From: Alloscardovia criceti DSM 17774
GTDB taxonomy: Bacteria > Actinomycetota > Actinomycetes > Actinomycetales > Bifidobacteriaceae
NCBI RefSeq assembly: GCF_000376885.1
Contig: NZ_AQXR01000011.1
Span: forward strand, 124,001 to 188,000
Length of the DNA: 64,000 nucleotides
Reading direction: 5' to 3'
Positions 34,506-43,913 of this stretch are shown here, one piece after another. The position numbers and the translations under genes are program-made. Each line of letters begins with the position of its first letter. Position 1 is the stretch's first letter. Under the pieces are notes generated by a model that saw only the letters and a program-made list of their open reading frames with translations, had not been told where the DNA came from and did no database searches.

Positions 34506-35444
34506 ATGATGCGTGTATTTAGCAGTGTAAACGGCAGGACTGAGCAAATATCTAACCCCGAACGTGGTTCATGGGTAAATCTGACGAATCCTTCTGACTC
34601 AGAGCTGGCCGAAATTTCCGAAAAGTGCAAAATTGACTTGGCAGATTTGCGTGCACCTTTGGATGACGAAGAGCGCTCTCGTGTAGACGTCGAAGACGGT
34701 TACACCATGGTTATCGTGGATATCCCAACCGTGGAAGAGCATGGTGGACGTGACTGGTATGAAACCATTCCTTTGTCCATTATCGTGACGGATGATTTGA
34801 TTATCACCGTGTGTATGGAAGATTCCTTGCTTTTGCATCCGTTTATGGATGGCGCTATTCGCGGCTTTAATACTTTTATGCGCTCGCGTTTTATTTTGCA
34901 AATTTTGTATCGCAATGCTTCGATGTATTTGCGTTATCTGCGCATTATCGATCGTGAAAGCGATAAGTTGGAAATGCGTTTGCAGCATTCAACGGCAAAC
35001 CGTGAGATTCTCTTGCTTATGGAGCTGTCTAAATCTTTGGTTTACTTCACTACATCGTTGAAATCAAACGAAGTTGTGCTGGAAAAGCTTACGAATTTGC
35101 AGCGTTTCCGCTACTACGAAGATGATGCAGATTTGCTGGATGATGTTATTACGGAAAACAAGCAGGCTATCGAGATGGCAAGCATTTACCAGTCCGTTTT
35201 GCAGGGCATGACGGATGCTTTCGGCACGATTGTGTCCAATAACGTAAATAACGTCATGAAGATTTTCACCATCATTTCGCTGGTCATGGCTATTCCAACC
35301 ATGATTTTCTCCATGTATGGCATGAATTTCCAGGATATTCCATTGCTGTACAACCCTCACGGATTCTGGATTATTACGGTGATTTCGGTGGTACTGTCGG
35401 CAGCGGCAGCATGGGTTTTTACGCGATCCAATCGATTTAGGTAA
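34506..35444 (+). CDS. corA: CorA-family divalent cation transporter
   Basis: 312 residues. A large N-terminal cytoplasmic domain (1-250) with a long helix is followed by two C-terminal membrane segments (about 250-270 and 285-305). The signature YGMNF is at about 270-274, at the end of the first membrane helix, as in pentameric Mg2+/Co2+ channels. The GMN family also includes Zn2+ transporters (ZntB), so Mg2+ is likely but not certain. AAGGGG lies upstream of the ATG. The 427-nt region before it carries a possible leader peptide and hairpins. Confidence 0.9.
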   Translation: MMRVFSSVNGRTEQISNPERGSWVNLTNPSDSELAEISEKCKIDLADLRAPLDDEERSRVDVEDGYTMVIVDIPTVEEHGGRDWYETIPLSIIVTDDLIITVCMEDSLLLHPFMDGAIRGFNTFMRSRFILQILYRNASMYLRYLRIIDRESDKLEMRLQHSTANREILLLMELSKSLVYFTTSLKSNEVVLEKLTNLQRFRYYEDDADLLDDVITENKQAIEMASIYQSVLQGMTDAFGTIVSNNVNNVMKIFTIISLVMAIPTMIFSMYGMNFQDIPLLYNPHGFWIITVISVVLSAAAAWVFTRSNRFR

Positions 35445-35531
35445 AGTATCGGGCCGGTAGTTTGGCGGTTTGGCGTGCGCTGAGCGTTTCTTCGTAGAAA
35501 CTGCGGGCAAGGATAAGGATAAAGGACTGAG

Positions 35532-36416
35532 ATGAAGGTGAAAAAACTGCTTGCATCCCTTGCAAGTGTGCTGCTTTCAGCCAGTCTTGCCGCCTGCGGG
35601 GTGGAATTCAGCGACGTTGTGGGGCCTACGATTAATATCGGCATTGCACAGGATAGACCGGGTCTGAGTTTTGCGCGCAACGCTTCTGCCAGTGGTGGTT
35701 CGGTTAGCGGTTTTAGCGTGTATATTGCCCAGCAAATTGCCTTGGATTTGGGATACTCCGACCAGCAGATTAATTGGATCGGTGCGACGGATTCCCAGCA
35801 AGATCAGTTTTTCGAAACAGGCAAAATTGACATGTTTGTGGGAGCGTCGGAGTACTCGCAAAAGGCGTCGTCTACGCATAATGTGGAATTTGCCGGCCCA
35901 TTTTTGGTCTCGCCCATGGGCGTGATGGTGCGCAAAGATCAATATGAGCAAACGCAGTCTGTCAATGATGGCTTAGGCAAGCGCGTCTGCATCGTGCGCG
36001 GTGAGTTGGCAGATGATTGGAATGACGAGCAGATTGCTACTTTTAAACAGCGCGTGGAGCAGGTATTTGAGCAGGATAGCTATGCGCAGTGCATGTCGGC
36101 TATTGCGACTGCCACGGTGGATTCCATTGTGGGCAATGAAATTGCCTTGGAGCAGTACATGTTTAGCACGCGCGGCCAGCAGTTTGTGCTCAGCGAAATT
36201 CCGGACGAAGTCATGTCTTATGGTGTTTCTGTGCCGGAGGGCGATATACGATTGCAGGCCAAAATTCAACGAAAGTTAGCAAGCTTGGTGGCGGATGGAT
36301 CGTGGGATCGTGCCATTGCATCCATTAAAGAGCAATCCGAAAAAACATCCATTCAGCAGTTGCAGGCACCGGTTATTTCCGAGCCGCCGGAAGAGCCATC
36401 TATTGAAACAAAATAA
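35532..36416 (+). CDS. Amino-acid ABC transporter substrate-binding lipoprotein
   Basis: 294 residues. The N-terminal signal peptide MKVKKLLASLASVLLSASLAAC ends in the lipobox LAAC, so Cys22 would be lipidated and the protein anchored outside the membrane. The body is a family 3 solute-binding protein (PF00497): GFSVYIAQQIALDLGY near 65, DMFVGASEYSQ near 105, and GKRVCIVRGELADD near 150, similar to glutamate-binding GluB-type proteins. A Pro/Glu-rich tail closes it. No permease or ATPase gene is adjacent, so it is an orphan or serves a transporter encoded elsewhere. AAGGA precedes the start. Confidence 0.85.
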   Translation: MKVKKLLASLASVLLSASLAACGVEFSDVVGPTINIGIAQDRPGLSFARNASASGGSVSGFSVYIAQQIALDLGYSDQQINWIGATDSQQDQFFETGKIDMFVGASEYSQKASSTHNVEFAGPFLVSPMGVMVRKDQYEQTQSVNDGLGKRVCIVRGELADDWNDEQIATFKQRVEQVFEQDSYAQCMSAIATATVDSIVGNEIALEQYMFSTRGQQFVLSEIPDEVMSYGVSVPEGDIRLQAKIQRKLASLVADGSWDRAIASIKEQSEKTSIQQLQAPVISEPPEEPSIETK

Positions 36417-36519
36417 CGAATTCCGGACTTTAAAGTCCACGTTAGCCTCGATAATTTTGATTAGTTTGGGCTTTTATCACCATATTTTGTGAAAGTATTT
36501 GTGAAAGCGAGATTATTGC

Positions 36520-39471
36520 ATGGAAGAATTCACTCCTACAGAACCACGTTGGCGCTACAACGCACAACTGGCTCAGAATATTGAAGAACACTGGCAGGAG
36601 AAGTGGGAAAAAGAAGGTACTTTCTGGGCAGCAAATGTTCAAGGTGATTTGACCGATGGTGAGGGCAACCTCGCGCAAGGACGCAAGCCATTCTTCGTCA
36701 TGGACATGTTCCCATACCCATCCGGCCGTGGTCTGCACGTAGGACACCCATTGGGTTACATTGCCACAGATGTGGTCTCTCGTTATCACCGTATGAAGGG
36801 CGAAAACGTTCTGCACGCCTTGGGTTATGACGCCTTCGGCCTGCCAGCCGAGCAGTTCGCTGTGCAGACGGGTCAGCATCCGCGCATCACCACTGAGGAA
36901 AATATTGCCAATATGCGCCGTCAGCTGCATCGCATGGGTTTGAGCTTGGATAATCGCCGTTCTTTCGCCACGATTGAGCCGGGCTATGTGCATTGGACCC
37001 AGTGGATTTTCACGCGCATTTTTGAGTCGTGGTATGACGAGGATTTTGTGCGTGCCGATGGCGGTAAGGGTAGTGCTCGCCCAATTTCTGAATTGATTGA
37101 GAAATTCCGCTCGGGTGAGAAGGAGATCCCTGGTTTTAAGCAGGCTTCGTGGGATGAGCTGGAGCCAAAGCAGCAGGATGATGTGCTCAACAACTTCCGT
37201 CTCGCCTACGTTTCCAAGTCGCCGGTGAACTGGTGCCCAGGTTTGGGTACAGTGCTGGCCAATGAGGAAGTGACTGCGGATGGTCGCTCCGAGCGTGGAA
37301 ACTTCCCTGTATTCCAGCGCGAGCTTTCCCAGTGGTCCATGCGCATTACAGCGTATGGTCATCGTCTGATTGAGGATTTGGATGGCATCGACTGGCCAGA
37401 CAAGGTCAAGTCTATGCAGCGTAACTGGATTGGCGAATCTCACGGTGCTTCGGCGCATTTCGAGGTGCCTACTGCTTCGGGTAGCGAGGATATGGAAGTG
37501 TATACCACGCGTCCGGACACGATTTTTGGTACAACTTTCGCCGTTGTAGCCGTTGATCATCCTTTGCTGGAGCATGTGCCAGCAGCGTGGCCTGAGGATA
37601 TGCCGGAGCAGTGGAAGGGCGGTTATGCGTCCTTGAGCGAAGCTGTAGAGGAGTATCGTCGTCAAGCTATGCGCAAGACGGCGGCGGATCGTGTGGCAGA
37701 CAATGGCTCAAAGACCGGTTTCTTCTCTGGTTTGTATGCCATTAACCCGATTACAGGTGCGCAAATTCCAGTCTTTGTATCCGATTACGTGGTGATGGGT
37801 TACGGTACGGGTGCAGTGATGGGCGTACCTGGTGGAGATCAGCGTGATTTTGATTTCGCCACAGCTTTCGGTTTGCCCGTTATTTACACTGTCGAGCCAG
37901 CGTCTGAATCGGGCGAAACCTTGGCTGAGGATTATGAGGGCCAGAAGGCGTATGAATCCCATGAAGGTCGTGTAATCAATTCTTCCGTAGAAGCTACCCA
38001 TGTGGGCGGTGTGAAGCTGGATTTGGATGGCATGAATGTGGACGAATCCATTGCAGCTGCTACTGCGTGGTTGGAAGAGCAGGGCGTGGGTAAGCATGCC
38101 GTGTCATATCGTTTGCGCGACTGGCTCTTTAGCCGTCAGCGTTACTGGGGTGAACCATTCCCAATTGTCTATGACAAGAATGGCGTGGCTCATACTGTGC
38201 CGGATAGCATGCTTCCTATTAATCTGCCAGATGTGCCAGATTACAGCCCGCGCACGTATGATCCAATGGATAGTGAATCGGAGCCTGAAGCACCATTGAG
38301 CCGCAATGAGGACTGGGTGAACGTCACGCTGGATTTGGGTGATGGTCCTCAGGAGTATCGCCGCGATACAAATACCATGCCTCAGTGGGCAGGATCCTGC
38401 TGGTACTACATGCGTTATACGGATCCAAACAACGATCAGGCTATGGTAGATCCTGCAGAGTTTAATTACTGGCTGGGTGCACATCACAACGATACTGCGG
38501 GTGCTTCCGGCGGTGTAGACCTGTACGTGGGTGGCGTGGAGCATGCCGTGCTGCATTTGCTGTACTCCCGCTTCTGGCACAAGGTGCTGTACGATTTGGG
38601 TGTGGTCAGCGCTCCTGAACCATTCCATAAGCTCTTCAACCAGGGCTACATTCAGGCCTATGCATACACGGATGAGCGTGGACAGTATGTGCCTGCGGCA
38701 GAGGTCGAAGAGGTTGCGGGTGATGACGGCGAGACGCAGTTCGTATGGAACGGTCAGAAGGTTAACCGTGAATTCGGCAAGATGGGTAAGAGCCTGAAAA
38801 ACATCATCACACCAGATGATATGTACGACGAGTATGGCGCAGATACCTTCCGCTTGTACGAAATGAGCATGGGGCCTCTGGACGAATCACGCCCTTGGAA
38901 TACGCGCAATGTCATCGGTTCGCAGCGCTTCCTGCAGCGTTTGTGGCGTAACGTCATCGACGAAAATACGGGTGAACTCCACATTTCTGAAGACGAGCTG
39001 GATGAGAAAACAGCCAAGCTTCTGAACAATACCATTGTGGACGTCACTGAGGAAATGGAAAATATGCGTCCAAACACCACCATTTCCAAGCTTATTGTGC
39101 TCAACAATCACTTGACGTCTTTGGATGTGGTGCCTCGTAAGGCTATCGAGCCAATGATTTTGATGCTTTCGCCGATTGCGCCTCATATTTGTGAGGAACT
39201 GTGGGGCAAGCTCGGCCACGAAAAGTCTTTGGCACATGCCGACTGGCCTGTAGCAGATCAGCGCTTCGTGGGTCAGGACTTGGTCACCGCCGTCGTGCAG
39301 ATCAAGGGCAAGGTGCGCGGAAAGCTGGAAGTCAGTCCGGATATCAGTGCTGAGGATTTGGAGGCTCAAGCGCTTGCTCTGCCAGCTATTGTGGAGCGTT
39401 TGGGTGGGGTAGCGCCACGTAAGGTGATTGTGAAGGCTCCTCGCATCGTGTCCATAGTGCCAGGTGAGTAA
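36520..39471 (+). CDS. leuS: Leucyl-tRNA synthetase
   Basis: 983 residues, class I synthetase for tRNA-Leu. HVGH in PYPSGRGLHVGHPLGY is near 72; the editing domain includes TRPDTIFGTTF near 330; the zinc/LeuS-specific region follows; and the KMSKS motif reads KMGKS near 753. The length and the KMGKS variant suit an actinobacterial LeuS. The ribosome site is weak. No T-box precedes it, unlike ileS. It ends at a strong terminator. Confidence 0.97.
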   Translation: MEEFTPTEPRWRYNAQLAQNIEEHWQEKWEKEGTFWAANVQGDLTDGEGNLAQGRKPFFVMDMFPYPSGRGLHVGHPLGYIATDVVSRYHRMKGENVLHALGYDAFGLPAEQFAVQTGQHPRITTEENIANMRRQLHRMGLSLDNRRSFATIEPGYVHWTQWIFTRIFESWYDEDFVRADGGKGSARPISELIEKFRSGEKEIPGFKQASWDELEPKQQDDVLNNFRLAYVSKSPVNWCPGLGTVLANEEVTADGRSERGNFPVFQRELSQWSMRITAYGHRLIEDLDGIDWPDKVKSMQRNWIGESHGASAHFEVPTASGSEDMEVYTTRPDTIFGTTFAVVAVDHPLLEHVPAAWPEDMPEQWKGGYASLSEAVEEYRRQAMRKTAADRVADNGSKTGFFSGLYAINPITGAQIPVFVSDYVVMGYGTGAVMGVPGGDQRDFDFATAFGLPVIYTVEPASESGETLAEDYEGQKAYESHEGRVINSSVEATHVGGVKLDLDGMNVDESIAAATAWLEEQGVGKHAVSYRLRDWLFSRQRYWGEPFPIVYDKNGVAHTVPDSMLPINLPDVPDYSPRTYDPMDSESEPEAPLSRNEDWVNVTLDLGDGPQEYRRDTNTMPQWAGSCWYYMRYTDPNNDQAMVDPAEFNYWLGAHHNDTAGASGGVDLYVGGVEHAVLHLLYSRFWHKVLYDLGVVSAPEPFHKLFNQGYIQAYAYTDERGQYVPAAEVEEVAGDDGETQFVWNGQKVNREFGKMGKSLKNIITPDDMYDEYGADTFRLYEMSMGPLDESRPWNTRNVIGSQRFLQRLWRNVIDENTGELHISEDELDEKTAKLLNNTIVDVTEEMENMRPNTTISKLIVLNNHLTSLDVVPRKAIEPMILMLSPIAPHICEELWGKLGHEKSLAHADWPVADQRFVGQDLVTAVVQIKGKVRGKLEVSPDISAEDLEAQALALPAIVERLGGVAPRKVIVKAPRIVSIVPGE

Positions 39472-39536
39472 AACATGCTCCTGCTGCTGGTGGAGGGGGC
39501 TTGAGATCACAGTTTCCTGTGGTCGCTGAGTTTCAC

Positions 39537-39573
39537 AAAGCGTGCGTAGTACGGAATGTGCTACGCACGCTTT
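39537..39573 (+). terminator. Rho-independent terminator after leuS
   Basis: AAAGCGTGCGTAG (39537-39549) pairs perfectly with CTACGCACGCTTT (39561-39573) around 11 nt, followed by a T-rich tail. Confidence 0.93.
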
Positions 39574-39648
39574 TGTTTTTGTGTTGTGTTTCGGTGTGAC
39601 TCTTGGGCGATTTTCTTAAAGCTGGCCGATGGTCTGCTCTTGGGCGTG

Positions 39649-39657
39649 TTATCCACA
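39649..39657 (+). promoter_or_regulatory. Perfect DnaA-box sequence upstream of comEA
   Basis: TTATCCACA matches the consensus DnaA box exactly. It is a single copy 60 nt before the comEA start; it could be chance or a regulatory DnaA site. No cluster that would suggest an origin is present. Confidence 0.35.
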
Positions 39658-39716
39658 TTCGTTCACAGGCTCAGAAAAATTTCCGGAGGACGTATCTTCT
39701 CTGTCAGTCTTGAAGG

Positions 39717-40463
39717 GTGAAACACGTACAAGACGATACTCTGCAAAATCTGAGGCATCTGACGGCTCAAGACGGTTTATACAGTCCCGTTTTGAGCCGA
39801 CATGTGCAAAAGGAGCATCCGACTGCGGTAAAAGCTCAAGCTGTAGTTGCGCGGCGGACTGGGATGACTAAACAGTCTGCGGCTCGGCATGCGAGAGAAA
39901 CGGTAGTAGATAAGCGGGAACGACGCACTGCCGAGTCGATTTTGCCGCGCATGTTAGGCTCCCCGGCACATAGCGCTTTAGTGATTTTGGTGCTGGTTTT
40001 AGCCTTATCCACGAGCCTGACCTTGCTAGTAATTCAAAGCACGGAGCTGGCATCGCTGGCCTCCGCGCAAAGTGAAAACGCTTCAACACAGCCGGTAGAG
40101 TCATCACTTTCTGGGGTGACTTCTTCAGCACAAGGTACTCAATCGCAAGCGCCGACCGAAATGCAAACTCACACGGATCCTTCAACGGAGCCTGCGCCTA
40201 CACTTGAGCAAAGCACGCAGAGTACACAGAACACTCAGGACATACCAAGCGAGCAAAGCCAGCAGGCTCAGGGGATTAATATCAACACCGCTACCGCGGA
40301 GGAACTCCAAAACATCCCCGGAGTGGGTCCTGTGATGGCACAGAAAATCCTCGATTACAGAAGCACACATGGTCCCTTTCACAGTGTCGATGATCTGATG
40401 GAGGTCAGTGGAATTGGTGCAAAAACCTTAGAAAAGATGCGTGCTCATGTCCGCGCTCAGTAA
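39717..40463 (+). CDS. comEA: ComEA-type helix-hairpin-helix competence protein
   Basis: 248 residues. A basic cytoplasmic N-terminus (1-80) is followed by one membrane segment (about 84-104), a Ser/Thr/Gln/Glu-rich external linker (105-185), and two C-terminal helix-hairpin-helix motifs (GININTATAEELQNIPGVG near 186, DLMEVSGIGAKTL near 230) that bind double-stranded DNA. ComEA receives DNA at the surface and passes it to the ComEC channel. The frame opens at a stop at 39711, so the earliest start is the GTG at 39717, directly after GAAGG and hence poorly spaced; an ATG at 39864 is the alternative. comEC overlaps its end. Confidence 0.9.
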   Translation: MKHVQDDTLQNLRHLTAQDGLYSPVLSRHVQKEHPTAVKAQAVVARRTGMTKQSAARHARETVVDKRERRTAESILPRMLGSPAHSALVILVLVLALSTSLTLLVIQSTELASLASAQSENASTQPVESSLSGVTSSAQGTQSQAPTEMQTHTDPSTEPAPTLEQSTQSTQNTQDIPSEQSQQAQGININTATAEELQNIPGVGPVMAQKILDYRSTHGPFHSVDDLMEVSGIGAKTLEKMRAHVRAQ

Positions 40464-42162
40464 ATACGATTTCAGACTCGCCATTCCCGCGGCATGTGCA
40501 TGGCTGACCTGCCTGATTGTGCTGAAATTCTACGAATCTGCGGATGCACATGCGCTTAGCAGCACCTGGCTTGTATCTGTGTGCGTTGTGCTGATTGCGG
40601 TTGCCACTGTCATGCTTGTTCTGATGGTGTTGCGTGTCGAGGCTATTTCTCAACGGGTTATCGCGAGCGCGCATTACGTATGCGTGTGTTTCTGCGCCGT
40701 GCTGTGCTGCATCATCAGCAGTGTGGTGTATAGCGTGGTGGATCGGATGGATATTCATCACAGCGTTTCCCGCACAGGAAGTCAAAACATTGACACAATG
40801 GTACGCATCTCTTCTCCTGTTTCTACGACACGGCTGCGTGGTTATAGGTGCAGTGTGCGTGCGGAGAGTGTGAGTATGACCATTGCTGCAGTCAGTCAAC
40901 GCAGCAGCTTGCCTTTGCGCGTGTATTTTGCGGACCATTCGGCGTGTAATCGAATTCCGGGGGAAAGAGTGCAACTCCATGGACGACTGAGTTACTCGGA
41001 TTTCGGTCAGGATAAATGGGTGCTGAAAATTGAGGAGGGCTGTGCCTCATGCGTTATTTCTCACGGAGACGTGCCCGCGTTTCAACGCGTCATCCATAGA
41101 ATCCATCAGTCCTTTTTACAGGTTACGCAAAAACTGGATACGCAAGCGGTGCTGTTAGTGCCTGGCATCACCATGGGAGTGATGGGACAGGATGCTTATA
41201 TTGCTGAGGATATGCTCAACGCCTCCCAGCCCCTGCAGACTCATGACGTAGCACAACTTCAGCGTTCGGCGGAGAAGATCAAAAATAATTTTCGCACCGC
41301 CGGGATTATGCATACACTCGCGGTGTCTGGAGGACACTTTTCGCTCGTCATGGCGGCGGTTATCTGGTGTGCAAAAAGGCGTAAGGCTTCTCGTTATATA
41401 CTGGCTGTGGCCTTGGGAGTAGCAAATATTCTCGTCTTTTCCGTGATGTTTCCTTCCGATTCGCTCCTGCGTGCCTTCATCATGGTGTTTTTCAGCATCG
41501 GATATGTGCTGTGGGGACGAAGGGCGGATTCAGGTGCAATGTTGTGTTGGACTATTATTCTGAGCCTGATTTTCCGTCCTGCTTATGCGCTGAGCATGGG
41601 GTACGCCTTGTCCTGTGTTTCCGTTTTAGCTATCTTGCTTTTTTCCGACAGAATTGAAAAGTCCTTGAATCTTGTTCTTCCGCGCTCGCTGGCTCAGGCG
41701 TGCGCGGTGACCTTGAGTGCGCAACTTATGACTCTGCCTTTAACAGTGATGCTTCAGCCGCACATTCCGATGTATTCTTTGCTGAGCAATGTGCTGGTGA
41801 GTATCCCTATGGATATAGCCACCGTGTTAGGACTTGTAGGTTTGGCGGTAGCGTGGATCTGCGAGCCGGTTGGTCTTCTGATCGTAAGGATGGCAGGCTG
41901 GGCTACAGGCATGATGGCATTTATCTGCGAGGGTATACAAAGTCTGCCCTTTGCCAACGTCAGCTGTACAGTCGAAGAATTATGCGTGGGCTATGCAGCT
42001 ATCGCTGCATTGTCCTATGCAACTTTTCGTTTTCTTCGGCGCAAACAGAAAGAGAATGGACAGAAAGGTGCATTTGAGAAAACCTTTACGGTGCCCTTTA
42101 AATTAACGATTTGTACCTGGTGGGCAGAAATACTGCAATTGTTAAGCCGCTGGCAAAAGTAG
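40447..42162 (+). CDS. comEC: ComEC/Rec2 competence channel, without C-terminal nuclease domain
   Basis: 571 residues with an N-terminal DUF4131-like region (membrane helices, then a soluble OB-like part at about 110-215) and a Competence domain with many membrane helices (HTLAVSGGHFSLVM near 298, SDSLLRAFIMVFF near 340). It conducts single-stranded DNA across the membrane. The protein ends about 45 residues after the last helix, with no metallo-beta-lactamase-like domain, which many longer ComEC proteins have. The ATG at 40447 lies inside comEA; a GTG at 40441 is the alternative. It overlaps comEA by 17 nt, so the two are coupled. holA follows. Confidence 0.9.
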   Translation: MSALSKYDFRLAIPAACAWLTCLIVLKFYESADAHALSSTWLVSVCVVLIAVATVMLVLMVLRVEAISQRVIASAHYVCVCFCAVLCCIISSVVYSVVDRMDIHHSVSRTGSQNIDTMVRISSPVSTTRLRGYRCSVRAESVSMTIAAVSQRSSLPLRVYFADHSACNRIPGERVQLHGRLSYSDFGQDKWVLKIEEGCASCVISHGDVPAFQRVIHRIHQSFLQVTQKLDTQAVLLVPGITMGVMGQDAYIAEDMLNASQPLQTHDVAQLQRSAEKIKNNFRTAGIMHTLAVSGGHFSLVMAAVIWCAKRRKASRYILAVALGVANILVFSVMFPSDSLLRAFIMVFFSIGYVLWGRRADSGAMLCWTIILSLIFRPAYALSMGYALSCVSVLAILLFSDRIEKSLNLVLPRSLAQACAVTLSAQLMTLPLTVMLQPHIPMYSLLSNVLVSIPMDIATVLGLVGLAVAWICEPVGLLIVRMAGWATGMMAFICEGIQSLPFANVSCTVEELCVGYAAIAALSYATFRFLRRKQKENGQKGAFEKTFTVPFKLTICTWWAEILQLLSRWQK

Positions 42163-42275
42163 GATGGAGGCGCGTGTGCAAGAATAGTAGCTGAAACGTG
42201 GCGTAACGCATGCGAGCGCGAAATATTACGCCCAAGAAGGAAGCGGATGTCCACGCTGACAAGGAAATTAGAAAC

Positions 42276-43262
42276 ATGTCATTAAGCGCAGTGTATGTAG
42301 TCAATGGGGGAGACGAGTATATCAATTCGCAAACCCTACACAAGCTTATACACGATATCAGCGTTGAGTTGCCGGATATGGAACGCATGGATGTGGACGC
42401 CAGCTCGAGCAGCCCGTACGCCTTTATGGAGGCGGTCAGTCCATCGCTTCTTTCCGACGGCGCCATCGTCTGCGTGGATAATTTAGAAAATGCATCCGAA
42501 AAGCTTCTTCAAGCCATGGAGCAGTTTGCAGCTGAGCATAAGAAAAGAAGTGTGGGCGATTCTGTAGTCATTGCCCGCCGCAATCCTGGTCAGAAAGGCA
42601 CCGGATTCGTCAACCGTTTGAAAAAGCAGGGCGCCAATATCATCGATGTGCGTCAGCTGAAAAACGATAAAGATTACAGATCTTTTATCACAGGCGAATG
42701 CGAACGCTACAACCGGTTCATGACACCGGATGCTATAGCCTTACTATCTGGCGCACTCATGGGTAAAACCGGTGAAATTGCGGCCATGTGCGAGCAGCTC
42801 TGCATGGATTTTGAGGAGAATCCTATTACCATAGATATGGTTTCGCAGTATATGCTGAACGATCCTCAAGTAACGGGCTTTAATGTGTCTGATAAGGCGA
42901 TGGCAGGAAATTTTACAGGAGCCATCGTGGATTTGCGCACGGCTGTGACCCAAGGCATGGCGCCTATCGCCATTATTGGCGCTTTAGCATCAAATCTGCG
43001 CACCCTAGCCAAGCTTGCCGCAGTAGAATCCGGCCAAGTCAGCCGAGCGGATGTGGGTCTGACTAATAATTGGGTCTACAACAAAGCCAAACGAAATCTG
43101 CGCGGCTGGAATTCCGAGGGACTTGCACATGCTATACAAATGTGTGCATGGGCAGACGAACAGTGTAAATCCTCAGGCACGGACCCTCTGTATGCCACAG
43201 AAAAACTAATAGAATGTATCTCTTCACATGGTCGAGTAACGGTACAAGGAATGAATAAATGA
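42276..43262 (+). CDS. holA: DNA polymerase III delta subunit
   Basis: 328 residues. Clamp-loader delta subunit that opens the sliding clamp. The N-terminus AVYVVNGGDEYINSQTL corresponds to the family's first strand and loop; the middle part (VVIARRNPGQKGTGFVNRLKKQG) and the C-terminal helical collar (SNLRTLAKLAAVESGQ) are typical. The ATG at 42276 has AAGGA 10 nt upstream and starts where the domain starts. The frame continues to an ATG at 42210 that has no ribosome site, so a 22-residue extension is possible. It overlaps tsaE by 4 nt (ATGA). comEC-holA linkage is common. Confidence 0.88.
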   Translation: MSLSAVYVVNGGDEYINSQTLHKLIHDISVELPDMERMDVDASSSSPYAFMEAVSPSLLSDGAIVCVDNLENASEKLLQAMEQFAAEHKKRSVGDSVVIARRNPGQKGTGFVNRLKKQGANIIDVRQLKNDKDYRSFITGECERYNRFMTPDAIALLSGALMGKTGEIAAMCEQLCMDFEENPITIDMVSQYMLNDPQVTGFNVSDKAMAGNFTGAIVDLRTAVTQGMAPIAIIGALASNLRTLAKLAAVESGQVSRADVGLTNNWVYNKAKRNLRGWNSEGLAHAIQMCAWADEQCKSSGTDPLYATEKLIECISSHGRVTVQGMNK

Positions 43263-43861
43263 GCGGTGAAATAACAATTCACGTACCAACAGCCGAGGAT
43301 ATGCACGCCATCGGTCAAACAATTGCACACACACTCCAAGGTGGAGATGTCATCGTCCTCTCTGGTCCTCTCGGAGCTGGCAAAACCACGTTATCTCAAG
43401 GAATCGGCAAAGGCTTACATATTGAGGAAGCCGTGGTTTCTCCTACCTTCACCATAGCTCGAGAACTCAACGGTTCATTTGACAACGGTCAGCCTGCACA
43501 CCTCGTGCACGTTGACGCCTACAGGCTGCCTGGATCTGACAATGATGACGTCATGCTTGATTCTCAGCAGCAGGCAGCTCAAGCCGCAAACCGCTTGCTT
43601 GATCAATTGGAATCTTTAGGACTGGACGAAACCCTTGAAGATCCCGATGAAAATACCGTTATTCTCATCGAATGGGGATCGATGATGGCATCCGTCTTAT
43701 CGGATAGTCGATTGGAAATCGCCATCGACCGTTCGATCGACCATACCACATCAGACAGCAATCAGGATGACGAATTAACCAGTGACGGCATGCGCACACT
43801 CACGCTGACGCCGGTGGGTGCTTCGTGGGAAAAGCGTATCGCACATCTTTCAGTCGCGTAA
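43259..43861 (+). CDS. tsaE: tRNA t6A biosynthesis ATPase TsaE
   Basis: 200 residues. P-loop GPLGAGKTT at about 37-45, then VSPTFTIARE near 60 (switch region) and LVHVDAYRL near 80, and IEWG near 140, all TsaE hallmarks. It is the ATPase that resets the TsaB-TsaD complex making N6-threonylcarbamoyladenosine at A37 of ANN-decoding tRNAs. A helical insert (about 85-130) and a Ser/Asp-rich stretch near 165-180 make it longer than the roughly 150-residue average. Start overlaps the holA stop. Confidence 0.95.
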   Translation: MSGEITIHVPTAEDMHAIGQTIAHTLQGGDVIVLSGPLGAGKTTLSQGIGKGLHIEEAVVSPTFTIARELNGSFDNGQPAHLVHVDAYRLPGSDNDDVMLDSQQQAAQAANRLLDQLESLGLDETLEDPDENTVILIEWGSMMASVLSDSRLEIAIDRSIDHTTSDSNQDDELTSDGMRTLTLTPVGASWEKRIAHLSVA

Positions 43862-43913
43862 CGTGTTGGCGAAGTTTGCAGTCTAGGAACAAGCAGGAAA
43901 ATACGAGGAAAAC

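Noticed and set aside
39629-39871. Plus-strand frame upstream of and overlapping comEA
   Set aside because: Out of frame with comEA, low-quality composition, and it covers the comEA start region; treated as a shadow.
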